Source of the DNA: Ardenticatenaceae bacterium
GTDB taxonomy: Bacteria; Chloroflexota; Anaerolineae; Promineifilales; Promineifilaceae
Direction of reading: 5' to 3'
Assembly (NCBI GenBank): GCA_020634315.1
Contig: JACKBV010000019.1
Span: forward strand, 22,706 to 86,705
DNA length: 64,000 nt
Numbering within the stretch: the stretch's first letter is position 1; the number at the start of each line of letters is the position of its first letter. The notes beneath the pieces are model-generated. The model saw only the letters and a program-made list of their open reading frames with translations, did no database searches and was not told where the DNA came from. Both the position numbers and the translations under genes were made by a program. Of this stretch, positions 25,571 through 34,566 are shown in pieces.

Positions 25571-27484
25571 GTGCGTTTTTTCCCTTTTACTCGTCTCATA
25601 ACCCGGTCAGCCCTGACCCGGTCGGCATGGCTGTTGCTGCTGGCCGGGTTTGTTTTTGTCCTGACTTATCGTGCGCCGGTATCCAGTACGGGGAGTGACC
25701 CTTTTTTGAGCCTGTTGGTGTCGCAGGCGGTTGTGGAGCAGGGCACAGTGCAGTTGGATGCGTACCAGGAGCAGATGGCGTCTGCTTTCACTGATAATTA
25801 TCGGTTGGTGAAGGCGAACGGGCATACGTTTTACGTGTATCCTAATATGCCATCTCTGTTGGCGGTGCCGGTGGTGTGGGGGCTGCGGCAGTTTGGGTGG
25901 GACATGACGCAACGGCCGTTTTCCGATGCGGCACAGCGCTTGTTGGCTTCCTCATTGTGCGTGTTCATTTTGTTCACCTTGTATGCGACAGCGCGGCTTT
26001 ATCTGCCGACGCGCAGCAGTTTGTGGCTAACGGCCGTTTTCATGTTGGGCAGCAGCCTGGTGAGCACATTGGGTGTCGCTTTTTGGAGCGCCGACTTTGC
26101 CACACTGTTTGGTGCCATCGTTTTGCTGCTGTTGTCCTTGCACGAGCAAAAGCGCCCGGTGCGAGGGCTGCCGCTCTGGTTAGGCGTGGCGCTTTTCTTT
26201 GCTTATGCTTGCCGCCCGACTATGGCCGTGTTGGTGGCTCTGGTTTTGCTTTATTTGCTGTGGGTTGATCGGCGCGTGGGTTTGGAAACGGCCGTTATTG
26301 CCGCTTTTTGCCTGGGGTTGTTCAGCTGGCACGCACATGCCACCTATGGCTCGTGGCTGCCGCCGTACTTTTTAGCCAGCACCAGCCGCGAATTTAGCAG
26401 CGCCAACGCGGCGCCCTGGCTGGCTGCTTTGTATGGCATCACGTTTAGTCCAGGGCGTGGACTGTTCACTTTTACGCCAACGCTTCTATGGGTGTTGGCT
26501 GGCGTTATCTGGCAGGTGGCTTATGTGCGCCGTCGCCCATTGGCCTTGCTGCTGTTGGCCTGGATGAGTTTGCACGCGCTGATGATTACACGCTTTTGGA
26601 ATTGGTGGGGCGGGTTTTCGTTTGGTCCCCGTTTGTTTACGGAGCTGCTGCCGGGATTTGCCTGGCTGGCGGCTGTTTTGTGGGCACGGGTAACGGCCGT
26701 TGCCCCACAGCGCCTGCGCACGCGTATTGCCGCCACTTTTTTAGGGTTGGGTGCGCTGAGTATTTTTATTCACAGTTACAGCGGCTTGCACAATTTGGCG
26801 GCGATTGAGTTGGATGGCGGCGTGCTGCCGCCGCATGTCGATCATGCGCCCGCGCTGCTTTTAGATTGGCGTTTTCTGCCATTTTTGGCTGACGCCGACA
26901 CGCTGTGTGCGCGTAATGCCGCTTATTTTGGACAGCAGGAGGGAAACGGCCGTTTGCGTTTGTCGCCCCTGGTGTGGGATGAGCCTGTGTTTTGGCGCGA
27001 GGCTGATAATGTGCGCCTGTTGCCCAATTTGCCATGGTCAGAACCCGAAGAGTCGCCGCCTCAATTGGCCCCCAATGCCGCTTATCGCACTTATTTACCC
27101 GTCATCATCAATCAGGCTCCGCTGCACGCATTTTTTATCGGCTGGGGATATGCACAAATCGAAGTGGTCTGGTCGCTTTGCCCTGAGGCGACGATTTTGT
27201 TTGTCGCCCCACCTGATGTGGATGCAGACAGCACCTATTTGCTGGCTGTCACGGGGCGCAGCAAACAGCGGCAGACAATGGAAATCGTGTTGAATGGCAC
27301 AGTCCTGGGCAATGTGCAATTTGACGAGGCGACGAGCACGCAAAGCGTGCCGGTTGCCGGAGCATGGCTGCGGGCAGACGCTTATAACCAATTGACCTTT
27401 GTCTTGCCCGTCACCACACAGTCTGATGACACGCCGTTTCGTTATGGGGTTGCGCTCAATCAATTTGCCTTGCAGCGCAAGTAA
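25571..27484 (+). CDS. Polytopic membrane protein, putative GT39/PMT-like glycosyltransferase
   Basis: A 637-residue protein with about ten hydrophobic segments in residues 15-430 and a C-terminal extracytoplasmic beta-rich domain of about 200 residues (from about LLDWRFLPFLADAD). The first loop after TM1 is long and holds acidic residues (TGSDPFLSLLVSQ), as in lipid-linked sugar transferases of the GT39 class, but the family assignment is tentative. The start is GTG 25571 without a strong ribosome site. It carries five ACGGCCGT sites, in keeping with weakly constrained sequence. It opens the surface-polysaccharide region. Confidence 0.6.
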   Translation: MRFFPFTRLITRSALTRSAWLLLLAGFVFVLTYRAPVSSTGSDPFLSLLVSQAVVEQGTVQLDAYQEQMASAFTDNYRLVKANGHTFYVYPNMPSLLAVPVVWGLRQFGWDMTQRPFSDAAQRLLASSLCVFILFTLYATARLYLPTRSSLWLTAVFMLGSSLVSTLGVAFWSADFATLFGAIVLLLLSLHEQKRPVRGLPLWLGVALFFAYACRPTMAVLVALVLLYLLWVDRRVGLETAVIAAFCLGLFSWHAHATYGSWLPPYFLASTSREFSSANAAPWLAALYGITFSPGRGLFTFTPTLLWVLAGVIWQVAYVRRRPLALLLLAWMSLHALMITRFWNWWGGFSFGPRLFTELLPGFAWLAAVLWARVTAVAPQRLRTRIAATFLGLGALSIFIHSYSGLHNLAAIELDGGVLPPHVDHAPALLLDWRFLPFLADADTLCARNAAYFGQQEGNGRLRLSPLVWDEPVFWREADNVRLLPNLPWSEPEESPPQLAPNAAYRTYLPVIINQAPLHAFFIGWGYAQIEVVWSLCPEATILFVAPPDVDADSTYLLAVTGRSKQRQTMEIVLNGTVLGNVQFDEATSTQSVPVAGAWLRADAYNQLTFVLPVTTQSDDTPFRYGVALNQFALQRK

Positions 27485-27497
27485 CGGCCGTGCCGAT

Positions 27498-28901
27498 TTA
27501 CGTGTAGATATTTTCGCGTATCCAACCTTTGGGGTAAAGGCTCTCAACCAGTCCTGCGTGGGCGCGATAGACGCCGACACCCATTGTGAACCCCTGGTAC
27601 CGTAGAATGATGTACCCTGTGCCGGTGCAGTGGCTGGCTTGTGTGGCGCTAATCTTGAAATCATGCCGTGCCACATAGTTTGCCACTTGTTCTGGCTCAA
27701 GATCAATGGTGTTACGTGTTGCCAGATGCCCAAAAATCATGGCCGCTGCTGTGGTCAATTTGGGGTATTTGCCGTCAACGTTCATGAAATGCAGCCCAAT
27801 GGTGTCTGCGTTGAGTTTACTGGGTGGGAGATGATGCTGCTGGGCCAGGTAGAGGCGCTTGCGACTCCAGCGAAACAGGTGGTAGCTGCTAAATTGCGCT
27901 GGTGTGAAGCCATAGCGTTCACAGAGAATGGTTAGCCAGGGTTCTGGCTCGATGTCTAATGGCGCGGTGTTGTCGCTTGGGGTGATGGGGGAAACGGCCG
28001 TTCCCTTTTCCAATACGGCAATGAAAAATCCGCCTGTATCATTTTGCTGCGGCCAGATACGCAGCGCCAGGCGCAGCTCTTCGCGTAGCGAATCCCCTTG
28101 CCATTCTGTAATTCCTGGGGAAGTGGCAAAGCCAGGAATATGCGCGGGGAGGAGGCGCAGGGCATCCGGGCCAGCTTCGCGCAAAATGGCGTCAATGACC
28201 AGTTCGTTTTCTTCAGGGGCAAAGGTGCAGGTGGCATAGACGATGCGCCCGCCAGGGCGGCACAGCTGTACTGCTTTGCGCAGCAATGCTTTTTGGGGGC
28301 CAGCCATCTTCAATGAGCCGTTGAGCGATGCCTTTTGCAGCGCAGATGGGTCTTTGCGGCAGGTTCCTTCGCAGCTGCATGGCGCGTCTACCAAGATGCG
28401 GTCAAAGGTTCCGGCGTGTTTGGAGAAATTGCTGCCGTCATACGTGGTGGTGGTGATGTTGAGCAGGCCAAGGCGATCCAGATTTTGGCGGGCGGCACGC
28501 ATACGGCTGATGTCCCGGTCATTGGCGATGACGAGGCCTTCATTGTGCATGGCCGCGCCTATTTGCGCGGTTTTGTTGCCGGGGGCGGCGCACAGGTCGA
28601 GGATGCGTTCGCCGGGCTGCGGATCGAGGAGCATCACGGGCAGCATGGAGACTTCTTCTTGCAGGTGGAATAATCCGGCGAGGTATGTCCAATGTAAGCC
28701 GGGCTGAAAGTCGGCGGGCAGGCGGAAGGCATTGGCCTGCCAGGGCATTGGCTGCATGGGCACAGGCAGCAGGGTGGCGAGTTGCTCTGGCGTGGTTTTG
28801 AGTGGGTTGACCCAAATGGTGGTGGGTAACGGCCGTTGCACAGCCGCTAAAAACTCATCCCAATCAGCTACCAAGGGGCGATATCGTTCGATGTAATTCA
28901 T
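27498..28901 (-). CDS. RsmB/RsmF-type RNA (cytosine-C5)-methyltransferase
   Basis: NOL1/NOP2/Sun-family SAM-dependent m5C methyltransferase for rRNA or tRNA. The SAM motif is LDLCAAPGNKTAQIG (about 103-117). The catalytic motifs are DAPCSCEGTCRKD and YATCTF (motif VI Cys). The C-terminal 130 residues form a PUA-like/RsmF-type RNA-binding extension (up to GVYRAHAGLVESLYPKGW). The upstream in-frame ATG at 28919 would add six residues. MNYIERY at 28901 fits the family's N-terminus better. A small inverted repeat, GCCACAA/TTGTGGC, lies just upstream (28913-28932). Confidence 0.9.
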   Translation of the reverse strand: MNYIERYRPLVADWDEFLAAVQRPLPTTIWVNPLKTTPEQLATLLPVPMQPMPWQANAFRLPADFQPGLHWTYLAGLFHLQEEVSMLPVMLLDPQPGERILDLCAAPGNKTAQIGAAMHNEGLVIANDRDISRMRAARQNLDRLGLLNITTTTYDGSNFSKHAGTFDRILVDAPCSCEGTCRKDPSALQKASLNGSLKMAGPQKALLRKAVQLCRPGGRIVYATCTFAPEENELVIDAILREAGPDALRLLPAHIPGFATSPGITEWQGDSLREELRLALRIWPQQNDTGGFFIAVLEKGTAVSPITPSDNTAPLDIEPEPWLTILCERYGFTPAQFSSYHLFRWSRKRLYLAQQHHLPPSKLNADTIGLHFMNVDGKYPKLTTAAAMIFGHLATRNTIDLEPEQVANYVARHDFKISATQASHCTGTGYIILRYQGFTMGVGVYRAHAGLVESLYPKGWIRENIYT

Positions 28902-29076
28902 GCGCCAATAATGCCACAAGTTGCATTGTGGCGCACTGCAAGAATAAATGACGCTTGCCCTGCGACTTACCGCTGGCGTTGTGCATCCCTTTTAACCTGC
29001 GCTATACTTGCCCTTCCATGAACAAAAACGCAAAAATGCATTTGACAGTGCGCATTTGCATTTGATTGAGCAAGAT

Positions 29077-29976
29077 ATGAACAAAGTACCCTGTACTGTA
29101 GGCATTTTTGCCCACAATGAAGAAGCAAATATTGGCAAATTGCTGACAAACATGTGTGAGCAGCGGCTGCAAACAGTCGAGATACGCGAGATCATCGTTG
29201 TGAGCAGTGGCTCGTTTGATGAGACAGACAGTATTGTGCGCGAATATGCGGCACAAGACCCGCGCATCAAACTATTGGTGCAAGAGCGGCGTGAAGGGAA
29301 AGCCTCGGCGATTAACCTCTTTTTGCGGCAAATGACGGAACGGGTGTTGGTGATTTGCAGCGCCGATTTACAGCCAGAGTTGGACACCATCGAGAAGTTG
29401 ATTGCTCCGTTTGCTGATCCGGAAATGGGCATGACCAGCAGTCGCCCGGTTCCGGTTAATGTTCCCGATACGTTTATGGGATTTGCGGCGCATTTGCTAT
29501 GGGGCTTGCACCACGAGATTAACGCCAGCGGCGGCTTCAAAGCGGGCGAGATGATTGCCTTTATCAAGATTTTTGAGCGTATCCCGTATAAAACGTCGGT
29601 GGACGAGGCGAGCATTGAGCCGGTGATTCGTGGTCAGGGGTACAAGGTGCAATATATTGCCGATGCTGTGGTTTTGAATAAGGGGCCAGAAACGGTGGCT
29701 GATTTCTTGCGGCAGCGGCGGCGGATTTATTCCGGTCATCTGGATATTAAGCATTTGCTGGGCTATTCGGTCAGTACGATGAGCGGTGGTCATGTTTTGA
29801 AGATGCTGCTGAAGCGTCTGGATTGGCGGCCGAAGCAGTTTGTGTGGACGTGGGGAGTCGTGTTGTTGGAGGTTTACGGCCGTTACCTGGGTTGGCGCGA
29901 CTTCAAAAACCGTAAAGACCACACGGTTTGGGAAATTGCCAAAACCACCAAAGAGCTTTCACCCACAAAGGAGTAA
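29077..29976 (+). CDS. Family 2 glycosyltransferase
   Basis: GT-A fold glycosyltransferase starting MNKVPCTVGIFAHNEEANIG, with an SSGSFDETD segment, a CSADLQPE metal-binding region in place of DxD, and a later DEASIEPVI acceptor-site region. The C-terminal part (QRRRIYSGHLDIKHL, WTWGVVLLEVYGRYLG) holds a weakly hydrophobic segment that may associate with the membrane. ATG 29077 is chosen as start. A -10-like TATACT lies at 29003-29008. It is probably co-transcribed with the radical SAM gene 42 bases downstream. Donor and acceptor sugars are unknown. Confidence 0.8.
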   Translation: MNKVPCTVGIFAHNEEANIGKLLTNMCEQRLQTVEIREIIVVSSGSFDETDSIVREYAAQDPRIKLLVQERREGKASAINLFLRQMTERVLVICSADLQPELDTIEKLIAPFADPEMGMTSSRPVPVNVPDTFMGFAAHLLWGLHHEINASGGFKAGEMIAFIKIFERIPYKTSVDEASIEPVIRGQGYKVQYIADAVVLNKGPETVADFLRQRRRIYSGHLDIKHLLGYSVSTMSGGHVLKMLLKRLDWRPKQFVWTWGVVLLEVYGRYLGWRDFKNRKDHTVWEIAKTTKELSPTKE

Positions 29977-30018
29977 ATAGTATTGGTGGCTGCGAGGCTG
30001 CCGATGCTTTACTAACGT

Positions 30019-31128
30019 ATGAATTCAATGTTGGGCGTCTTAGCACGCATTCCTCTGTTCCGGTTGTATCGGCAGTTTGGTTGGCCCAAAATGCTGCCGA
30101 TCAACATCACCCTTTCCCCATCCCCCAAGTGTAATTCCCGCTGCCTGACCTGCAATATTTGGATGAAGCGCGAGAATGAGCTGAGCCTGGATGAATGGGA
30201 CAAGGTACTGGCTTCGTTAGGTGATGCGCCTTACTGGTTTACCATCAGCGGTGGCGAGCCGTTGATGTTTCCCGATATTGTGGAATTGACCAAATTGGCT
30301 TACAAACATTGCAAGCCGGGCATCATCAATATCCCCACCAACGCCATTCTCAAGAGTGGGCCAGAACGCGTGCGTGAAATTTTGAAAACCTGCACCGATT
30401 CGCAGCTCATTATCAATTTGTCGTTGGATGGGGTCGGTGAAAAGCATGATCACATTCGCGGCGTTCCCGGCAACTTTGAGAAGTTTGAGGAGCGTTTGCA
30501 GCAATATCTGGAACTGCGTAAGGAGTTTCCCAATTTGGCTGTCGGTATTCATTCGGTTGTTTCCGTATTTAGCGTGGGGCATCTGGATGAATTGATTGCC
30601 TATGCTGACCAGTCGGGCGCAGATCAGTTTATCACCGAAATTGCGGAGCCGCGCGTGGAATTGGACACGGTTGGTTTGCCGATTACGCCAGATAAGGCGT
30701 CGTATCGGGCGGCCATTAACCAGCTAATTGCCTATGTGAACAGCAAACAGTACAAAGGGGTGTCGCGAATTACCGAAGCGTTCCGCCTGGAGTATTATGA
30801 TTTGGTGAAGCGCATTTTGGAGGAGCAGGATCAGGTGATTGGCTGTTATGCAGGCTGGGCAAGTGCGCAAATTTATGCGGATGGCACGGTTTGGCCTTGC
30901 TGTGTGCGTGCGGATGATTTGGGCAATTTGCGTGACTCCAATTATGACTTTAAGGAAATCTGGTTTGGGGAGAAGATAAAGGATGTGCGGCGTAGTATTG
31001 CCGCGAAGGAATGTCATTGCCCGCTGGCAAATGCTTCATACACGAACATGCTGCATGATATTCCGACTGTGACACGCGTGGGCATGAAGGTAATCACGCC
31101 GGATGCGATTCAGGTGCGAGGTAAGTGA
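30019..31128 (+). CDS. Radical SAM protein with SPASM-like C-terminus
   Basis: Radical S-adenosylmethionine enzyme, 369 residues. The 4Fe-4S motif is CNSRCLTC (Cys38, Cys42, Cys45), followed by the SAM-binding ISGGEPLMF. C-terminal cysteines (CYAGWASAQIYADGTVWPCC, then ECHCPL) form a SPASM-like auxiliary cluster region, typical of peptide- or sugar-modifying and MoaA-like maturases. The substrate is unknown. The stop overlaps the start of a small Cys-rich protein (TGATG), so the two should be made together. Flanking GT2 and methyltransferase-like genes point to glycan or lipid modification (inference). Confidence 0.88.
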   Translation: MNSMLGVLARIPLFRLYRQFGWPKMLPINITLSPSPKCNSRCLTCNIWMKRENELSLDEWDKVLASLGDAPYWFTISGGEPLMFPDIVELTKLAYKHCKPGIINIPTNAILKSGPERVREILKTCTDSQLIINLSLDGVGEKHDHIRGVPGNFEKFEERLQQYLELRKEFPNLAVGIHSVVSVFSVGHLDELIAYADQSGADQFITEIAEPRVELDTVGLPITPDKASYRAAINQLIAYVNSKQYKGVSRITEAFRLEYYDLVKRILEEQDQVIGCYAGWASAQIYADGTVWPCCVRADDLGNLRDSNYDFKEIWFGEKIKDVRRSIAAKECHCPLANASYTNMLHDIPTVTRVGMKVITPDAIQVRGK

Positions 31129-31415
31129 TGGCGTTTGAATGGCTGAGCAAGTTTCATAAAGAGATGGAAAAGCCGGATAACTATGCGGAAAAGACGCTGG
31201 CGCAGTATCGGTTGGGGATGAAGGCGAAGGGTTCGATAGCTGGCGTGCGTATTGCGGTGGATGCGGATGGGTGTGAAGCGTGTCGGGCGTTGGATGAAAC
31301 GGCCGTTTACCATCCCGACGACGCCCCACATTTGCCTTTGCCCACGTGCAGCAAAGGGCGACACTGCCAATGTGTGTATCGGCCGGTGATGACCTATGAA
31401 ACAGACAATTCGTGA
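31128..31415 (+). CDS. Small Cys-rich protein coupled to radical SAM gene
   Basis: A 95-residue protein that starts in the TGATG overlap with the radical SAM stop. The N-terminal half is helical and charged (FHKEMEKPDNYAEKT). The C-terminal half has a metal-binding-like pattern: DGCEAC, then PTCSKGRHCQC and YRPV. Cysteine spacing suggests a zinc or iron-sulfur site, or an RiPP-like substrate, but no leader peptide or repeated core is seen. I do not recognise the family. Tight coupling implies a partner or substrate role for the radical SAM enzyme. Confidence 0.65.
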   Translation: MAFEWLSKFHKEMEKPDNYAEKTLAQYRLGMKAKGSIAGVRIAVDADGCEACRALDETAVYHPDDAPHLPLPTCSKGRHCQCVYRPVMTYETDNS

Positions 31416-31472
31416 GTTGCGCGGCAACGACGAATTGCATGAACGACAGTGGGAGATTATGGGAGTACAAAG

Positions 31473-32246
31473 ATGCTGACAAAGCTGTCAATTAAGTCGT
31501 TATATGCGCTGGCCCTGGCGGAAGGCGAAGGAGTGGGCACAGCTTATGAATATTTTGCCAAGCGCCTGGTGCTTGGCCCCTGGCTGGCGACAATGACCCG
31601 GCCACAATCGTTGTTGATTGCCGGTTTACCAGAGAAGTATGGGGCGAGTTTGGATTTTTTGCAGGTGGCGGCGGAATTGGAAACGGCCGTTACCATTGCT
31701 GATGATCGCCCGGCCGCCTTGGAGAAAGTGCAAAAAGCGGTAACGGCCGTGCAGGCTGACGGCTGGCTGCGCAACCTCTCTTTGCGTTTAGTTCATGTTC
31801 ACAGCATGGCCGCTATGGCCGAATTGGACGGGCCATTTGATTTAGCCTTTTCCTCAGAAGTCGTGCAGCGCCTGGCTGACCGCGCCACTTATGCACAGCG
31901 CGTGCAGACCTTAGTGACCCATGCGGCAATTTTTACGCCCAATGCGGACAATCCGGCACACACCAATTTGAGCGGATTGTCTGGGCTGCGCCGCAATCAG
32001 TTGGCGACGCTGCTGCGTCCTGCCTATGCGGTGCCTGCGCAAAAGCCGTATCGCTTCGGCTACATTGACATGCCCCCATTTCCCCCAGGCATGACCCGCT
32101 CCGACGAGCAGCGCGAACAGGCGACAACTGGCGCGATGGAGGCTTTTGCCATGTGGGGATTAGCCTACTATGCACGTGCCGAGCGCCTTTTCCCGTTGGC
32201 ATGGCGGCAGCGTCAATCCCATATTGTCTATGCTTTAGTTAACTGA
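31473..32246 (+). CDS. Putative diverged class I SAM methyltransferase
   Basis: A 257-residue protein starting MLTKLSIKSLYALALAEGEG, with GGGAG-like ribosome sequence 9 bases before ATG 31473. A Rossmann-like core is suggested by LLIAGLPEKYGASLDFLQVA followed by FDLAFSSEVVQRLAD, the latter typical of motif IV in class I methyltransferases, but the glycine-rich motif I is poor. The C-terminus (RSDEQREQA ... YARAERLFPLAWRQRQSH) is distinctive. It lies between the radical SAM unit and a YfhO-like membrane protein. Function is inferred weakly. Confidence 0.6.
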   Translation: MLTKLSIKSLYALALAEGEGVGTAYEYFAKRLVLGPWLATMTRPQSLLIAGLPEKYGASLDFLQVAAELETAVTIADDRPAALEKVQKAVTAVQADGWLRNLSLRLVHVHSMAAMAELDGPFDLAFSSEVVQRLADRATYAQRVQTLVTHAAIFTPNADNPAHTNLSGLSGLRRNQLATLLRPAYAVPAQKPYRFGYIDMPPFPPGMTRSDEQREQATTGAMEAFAMWGLAYYARAERLFPLAWRQRQSHIVYALVN

Positions 32247-32304
32247 TGAGAGGCAGATGGCGTACAGTGCCTGAGCGGGATACGCCATTTGTGCGGAGTG
32301 TTTG

Positions 32305-34566
32305 ATGAACTGGCTGCGTCAACGTGACAACCAAACTGCGCTGCTGTTGTTTTTGCTGTTAGCCTTGTTGTTCATGAATAAGGCATTGTTTCCCCCGGCG
32401 GGGCAGGTGTTGGGTGGCTATGACATGCACGGTTATTACACGGTGCTGCACGAGGCTGTGCGCAAGGCTGTGCATGAGGGGACGCTGCCCTTTTGGGACC
32501 CCTATCGCTTTGATGGTAATCCGCTGCTGGCGGATCCGCAGCAAAACGCCTTTTATCCGCCAGCCTGGCTTACGATTATTTTGCCGACTAATGTGGGCAT
32601 TAGCTGGTATATGCTGCTGCATATCTGGCTGGCAAGTGTTGGCATGTATGCCTTTGTGCGGCGCATGGCTGGCAACAGCCAGGAAAGCTGGCTGCCGGGG
32701 CTGTTGGCCGGTGTGGCGTTTGCCTACAGCGGCTTGTTGGCGGGGCGCTTGTGGGCGGGACACAGCACGGTCTATGCAATTGATAGCTGGCTGCCGTGGC
32801 TGCTGTTGGCGCTGCATTGGAGTGTGCAGAAGGAACGATGGGAAACGGCCGTTCTCGCTGGCCTTCCCTTTGCTTTGTGTATCCTCGCGGGACATTTGCC
32901 CTCATTTTTGTACATTGGACTGGCATGGGGCGCTTTTGCGTTGTATTTGTGGGTGGTGGGAAACGGCCGTCGCCTCTTGGTGGTGCGGCAGTCTGCCATC
33001 ATGCTCATTGTTGGGTTAGCCCTTGCCACCATTCAATTAGCGCCCTTTGTCCAATTTAGCCTCGCGTCCTCGCGCGTTGCCGAAGCGGATTACGAATTCG
33101 CTACCGATTATTCCCTGCCTCCAGCGCATCTCATCACGCTCATTGTGCCCGAATTTTTTGGTGAACCGACGCGCACCGGCTATTGGAGCGTGCCCACCTT
33201 TGAAGAGCTGACCTATTACGCCGGAATTTTGGCGCTGCTCGGTATTCTCTTGGCGCTGCGCCGCCCTAACCGCTTAACCTGGTTTTATGTGTTGTTGATG
33301 GTCGGCGGCTTGTGGTTGGCGTTGGGTCGCTATGGCGTGCTCTACAAATTTGCCTTCGATTGGCTGCCGCCGTTTCGCCTGGTGCGTGCGCCGGGGCGAG
33401 CGGCATTTTTGTTTTTGACGGCGGCGACGGCTTTGCTCGGCCATGCCTTGACACAATGGATGACCGTCCCATTGGCGGAACGGCGAGAACAGTTAGCCAG
33501 CTATTGGCGCTGGAGCCTTTCTGTGTTTGGTGTCGCCTTGTTTGCGGCGCTGGCGGCGACCGGCGCGGTGTTTATGGCCGTGCATCCGACGGACACAAGC
33601 GGCCGTTTGTGGCAGCAAATAGGCGGGTACAGCATTGCGCTGGTGATGGTGGTCGTTGGCGGCTCTTTGTTGTGGGCGTATTTGACGACGCCCGATACGC
33701 GCCGTCGCCGTTGGTTTGGCGGCGCATTGCTGCTGCTCTCTGTTGCTGATATGTGGCTGTTCTCGTTCAAAATGGTGCGTTTGCAACCGATGGAGCCTGA
33801 CGCGCTTTGGTTGGAGACGAAGGCCATGGTTGGCGATAGGGTGGAAAAGGTGCTGCCTTGGGCTGTGCCGGAGTTTAGCCAGAGCTTCTCCCTGTCGACA
33901 GAGGTGTACAGCATTTTTGGGTACGCTTCGATGCAGCCGGAGGACACGATTGCCCTGGCAAGTTCGGTGCCCGACCCACGTTCGTCGGCGTATGATGTGT
34001 TGGGCGCGGCTTATGTGGTGTCGCCGGTGCCGCTAGACCAATTTACGGAGGGGGAACGGCCGTTAACCTTGGTCGAGCAAAGCAGCAATGCCTGGATTTA
34101 TCGGCGTGGGCGTGTGCTGCCAGTGGCGCGATTGGTGTATGCGGCAGAAGTGATTCCCGATGCGGAAACGGCCGTTGCCCGTGTCCACCAACCCGACTTT
34201 GACCCGGTGACAACGGCCATTGTGGATACAGCGCCAACTTGCTCCTTGGGCGCTGCGCCGCCGACACCCGGCACGGCCGAAATTGTGGAAACCAAAGCCG
34301 GTTACTGGCGGATTCAAACGCAAAGCACAGCTCCCGCGCTGCTGCTGCTGGCCGAAAATGCGTATCCTGGCTGGCAAGTGACGGTGGATGGCACAGCGGC
34401 CGAGGGATTAAAGGCGTATACGGCCGTACGCGCCGTTTGCGTGCCAGCCGGGGAACATGTGGTGGAATGGCAATTTGAACCCACCATTTACTGGTTTGGT
34501 GGGGGGATCACGCTGGTGACATTACTGGCGTTGTTCGTCGCCCTTATCCGTTATAGAAAGCCTTAA
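32305..34566 (+). CDS. YfhO-like polytopic membrane glycosyltransferase
   Basis: A 753-residue membrane protein with about 12 hydrophobic segments and a C-terminal extracytoplasmic domain (from about residue 510). N-terminal GGYDMHGYYTVLHEAV and LPFWDPYRFDGNPLLADPQQ match the pattern of bacterial YfhO/GT39-related lipid-linked sugar transferases, and the C-terminal APALLLLAENAYPGWQVTVDG is a YfhO hallmark. The predicted role is transferring a sugar from polyprenyl phosphate onto a surface polymer. GCGGAG precedes ATG 32305. The last 23 bases overlap the convergent aminotransferase gene. Confidence 0.8.
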   Translation: MNWLRQRDNQTALLLFLLLALLFMNKALFPPAGQVLGGYDMHGYYTVLHEAVRKAVHEGTLPFWDPYRFDGNPLLADPQQNAFYPPAWLTIILPTNVGISWYMLLHIWLASVGMYAFVRRMAGNSQESWLPGLLAGVAFAYSGLLAGRLWAGHSTVYAIDSWLPWLLLALHWSVQKERWETAVLAGLPFALCILAGHLPSFLYIGLAWGAFALYLWVVGNGRRLLVVRQSAIMLIVGLALATIQLAPFVQFSLASSRVAEADYEFATDYSLPPAHLITLIVPEFFGEPTRTGYWSVPTFEELTYYAGILALLGILLALRRPNRLTWFYVLLMVGGLWLALGRYGVLYKFAFDWLPPFRLVRAPGRAAFLFLTAATALLGHALTQWMTVPLAERREQLASYWRWSLSVFGVALFAALAATGAVFMAVHPTDTSGRLWQQIGGYSIALVMVVVGGSLLWAYLTTPDTRRRRWFGGALLLLSVADMWLFSFKMVRLQPMEPDALWLETKAMVGDRVEKVLPWAVPEFSQSFSLSTEVYSIFGYASMQPEDTIALASSVPDPRSSAYDVLGAAYVVSPVPLDQFTEGERPLTLVEQSSNAWIYRRGRVLPVARLVYAAEVIPDAETAVARVHQPDFDPVTTAIVDTAPTCSLGAAPPTPGTAEIVETKAGYWRIQTQSTAPALLLLAENAYPGWQVTVDGTAAEGLKAYTAVRAVCVPAGEHVVEWQFEPTIYWFGGGITLVTLLALFVALIRYRKP

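Noticed and set aside
28913..28932. Inverted repeat GCCACAA/TTGTGGC as terminator
   Set aside because: Short stem without a T-tract, just upstream of the methyltransferase start; at most a weak operator.
31128..31415. Prophage remnant (Cys pattern recalls phage head-morphogenesis C-termini)
   Set aside because: No other phage gene is present and the gene is coupled to a radical SAM enzyme.
31396..31479. 27-codon ORF between the Cys-rich protein and the methyltransferase-like gene
   Set aside because: It overlaps both neighbours, has no ribosome site and no recognisable features.
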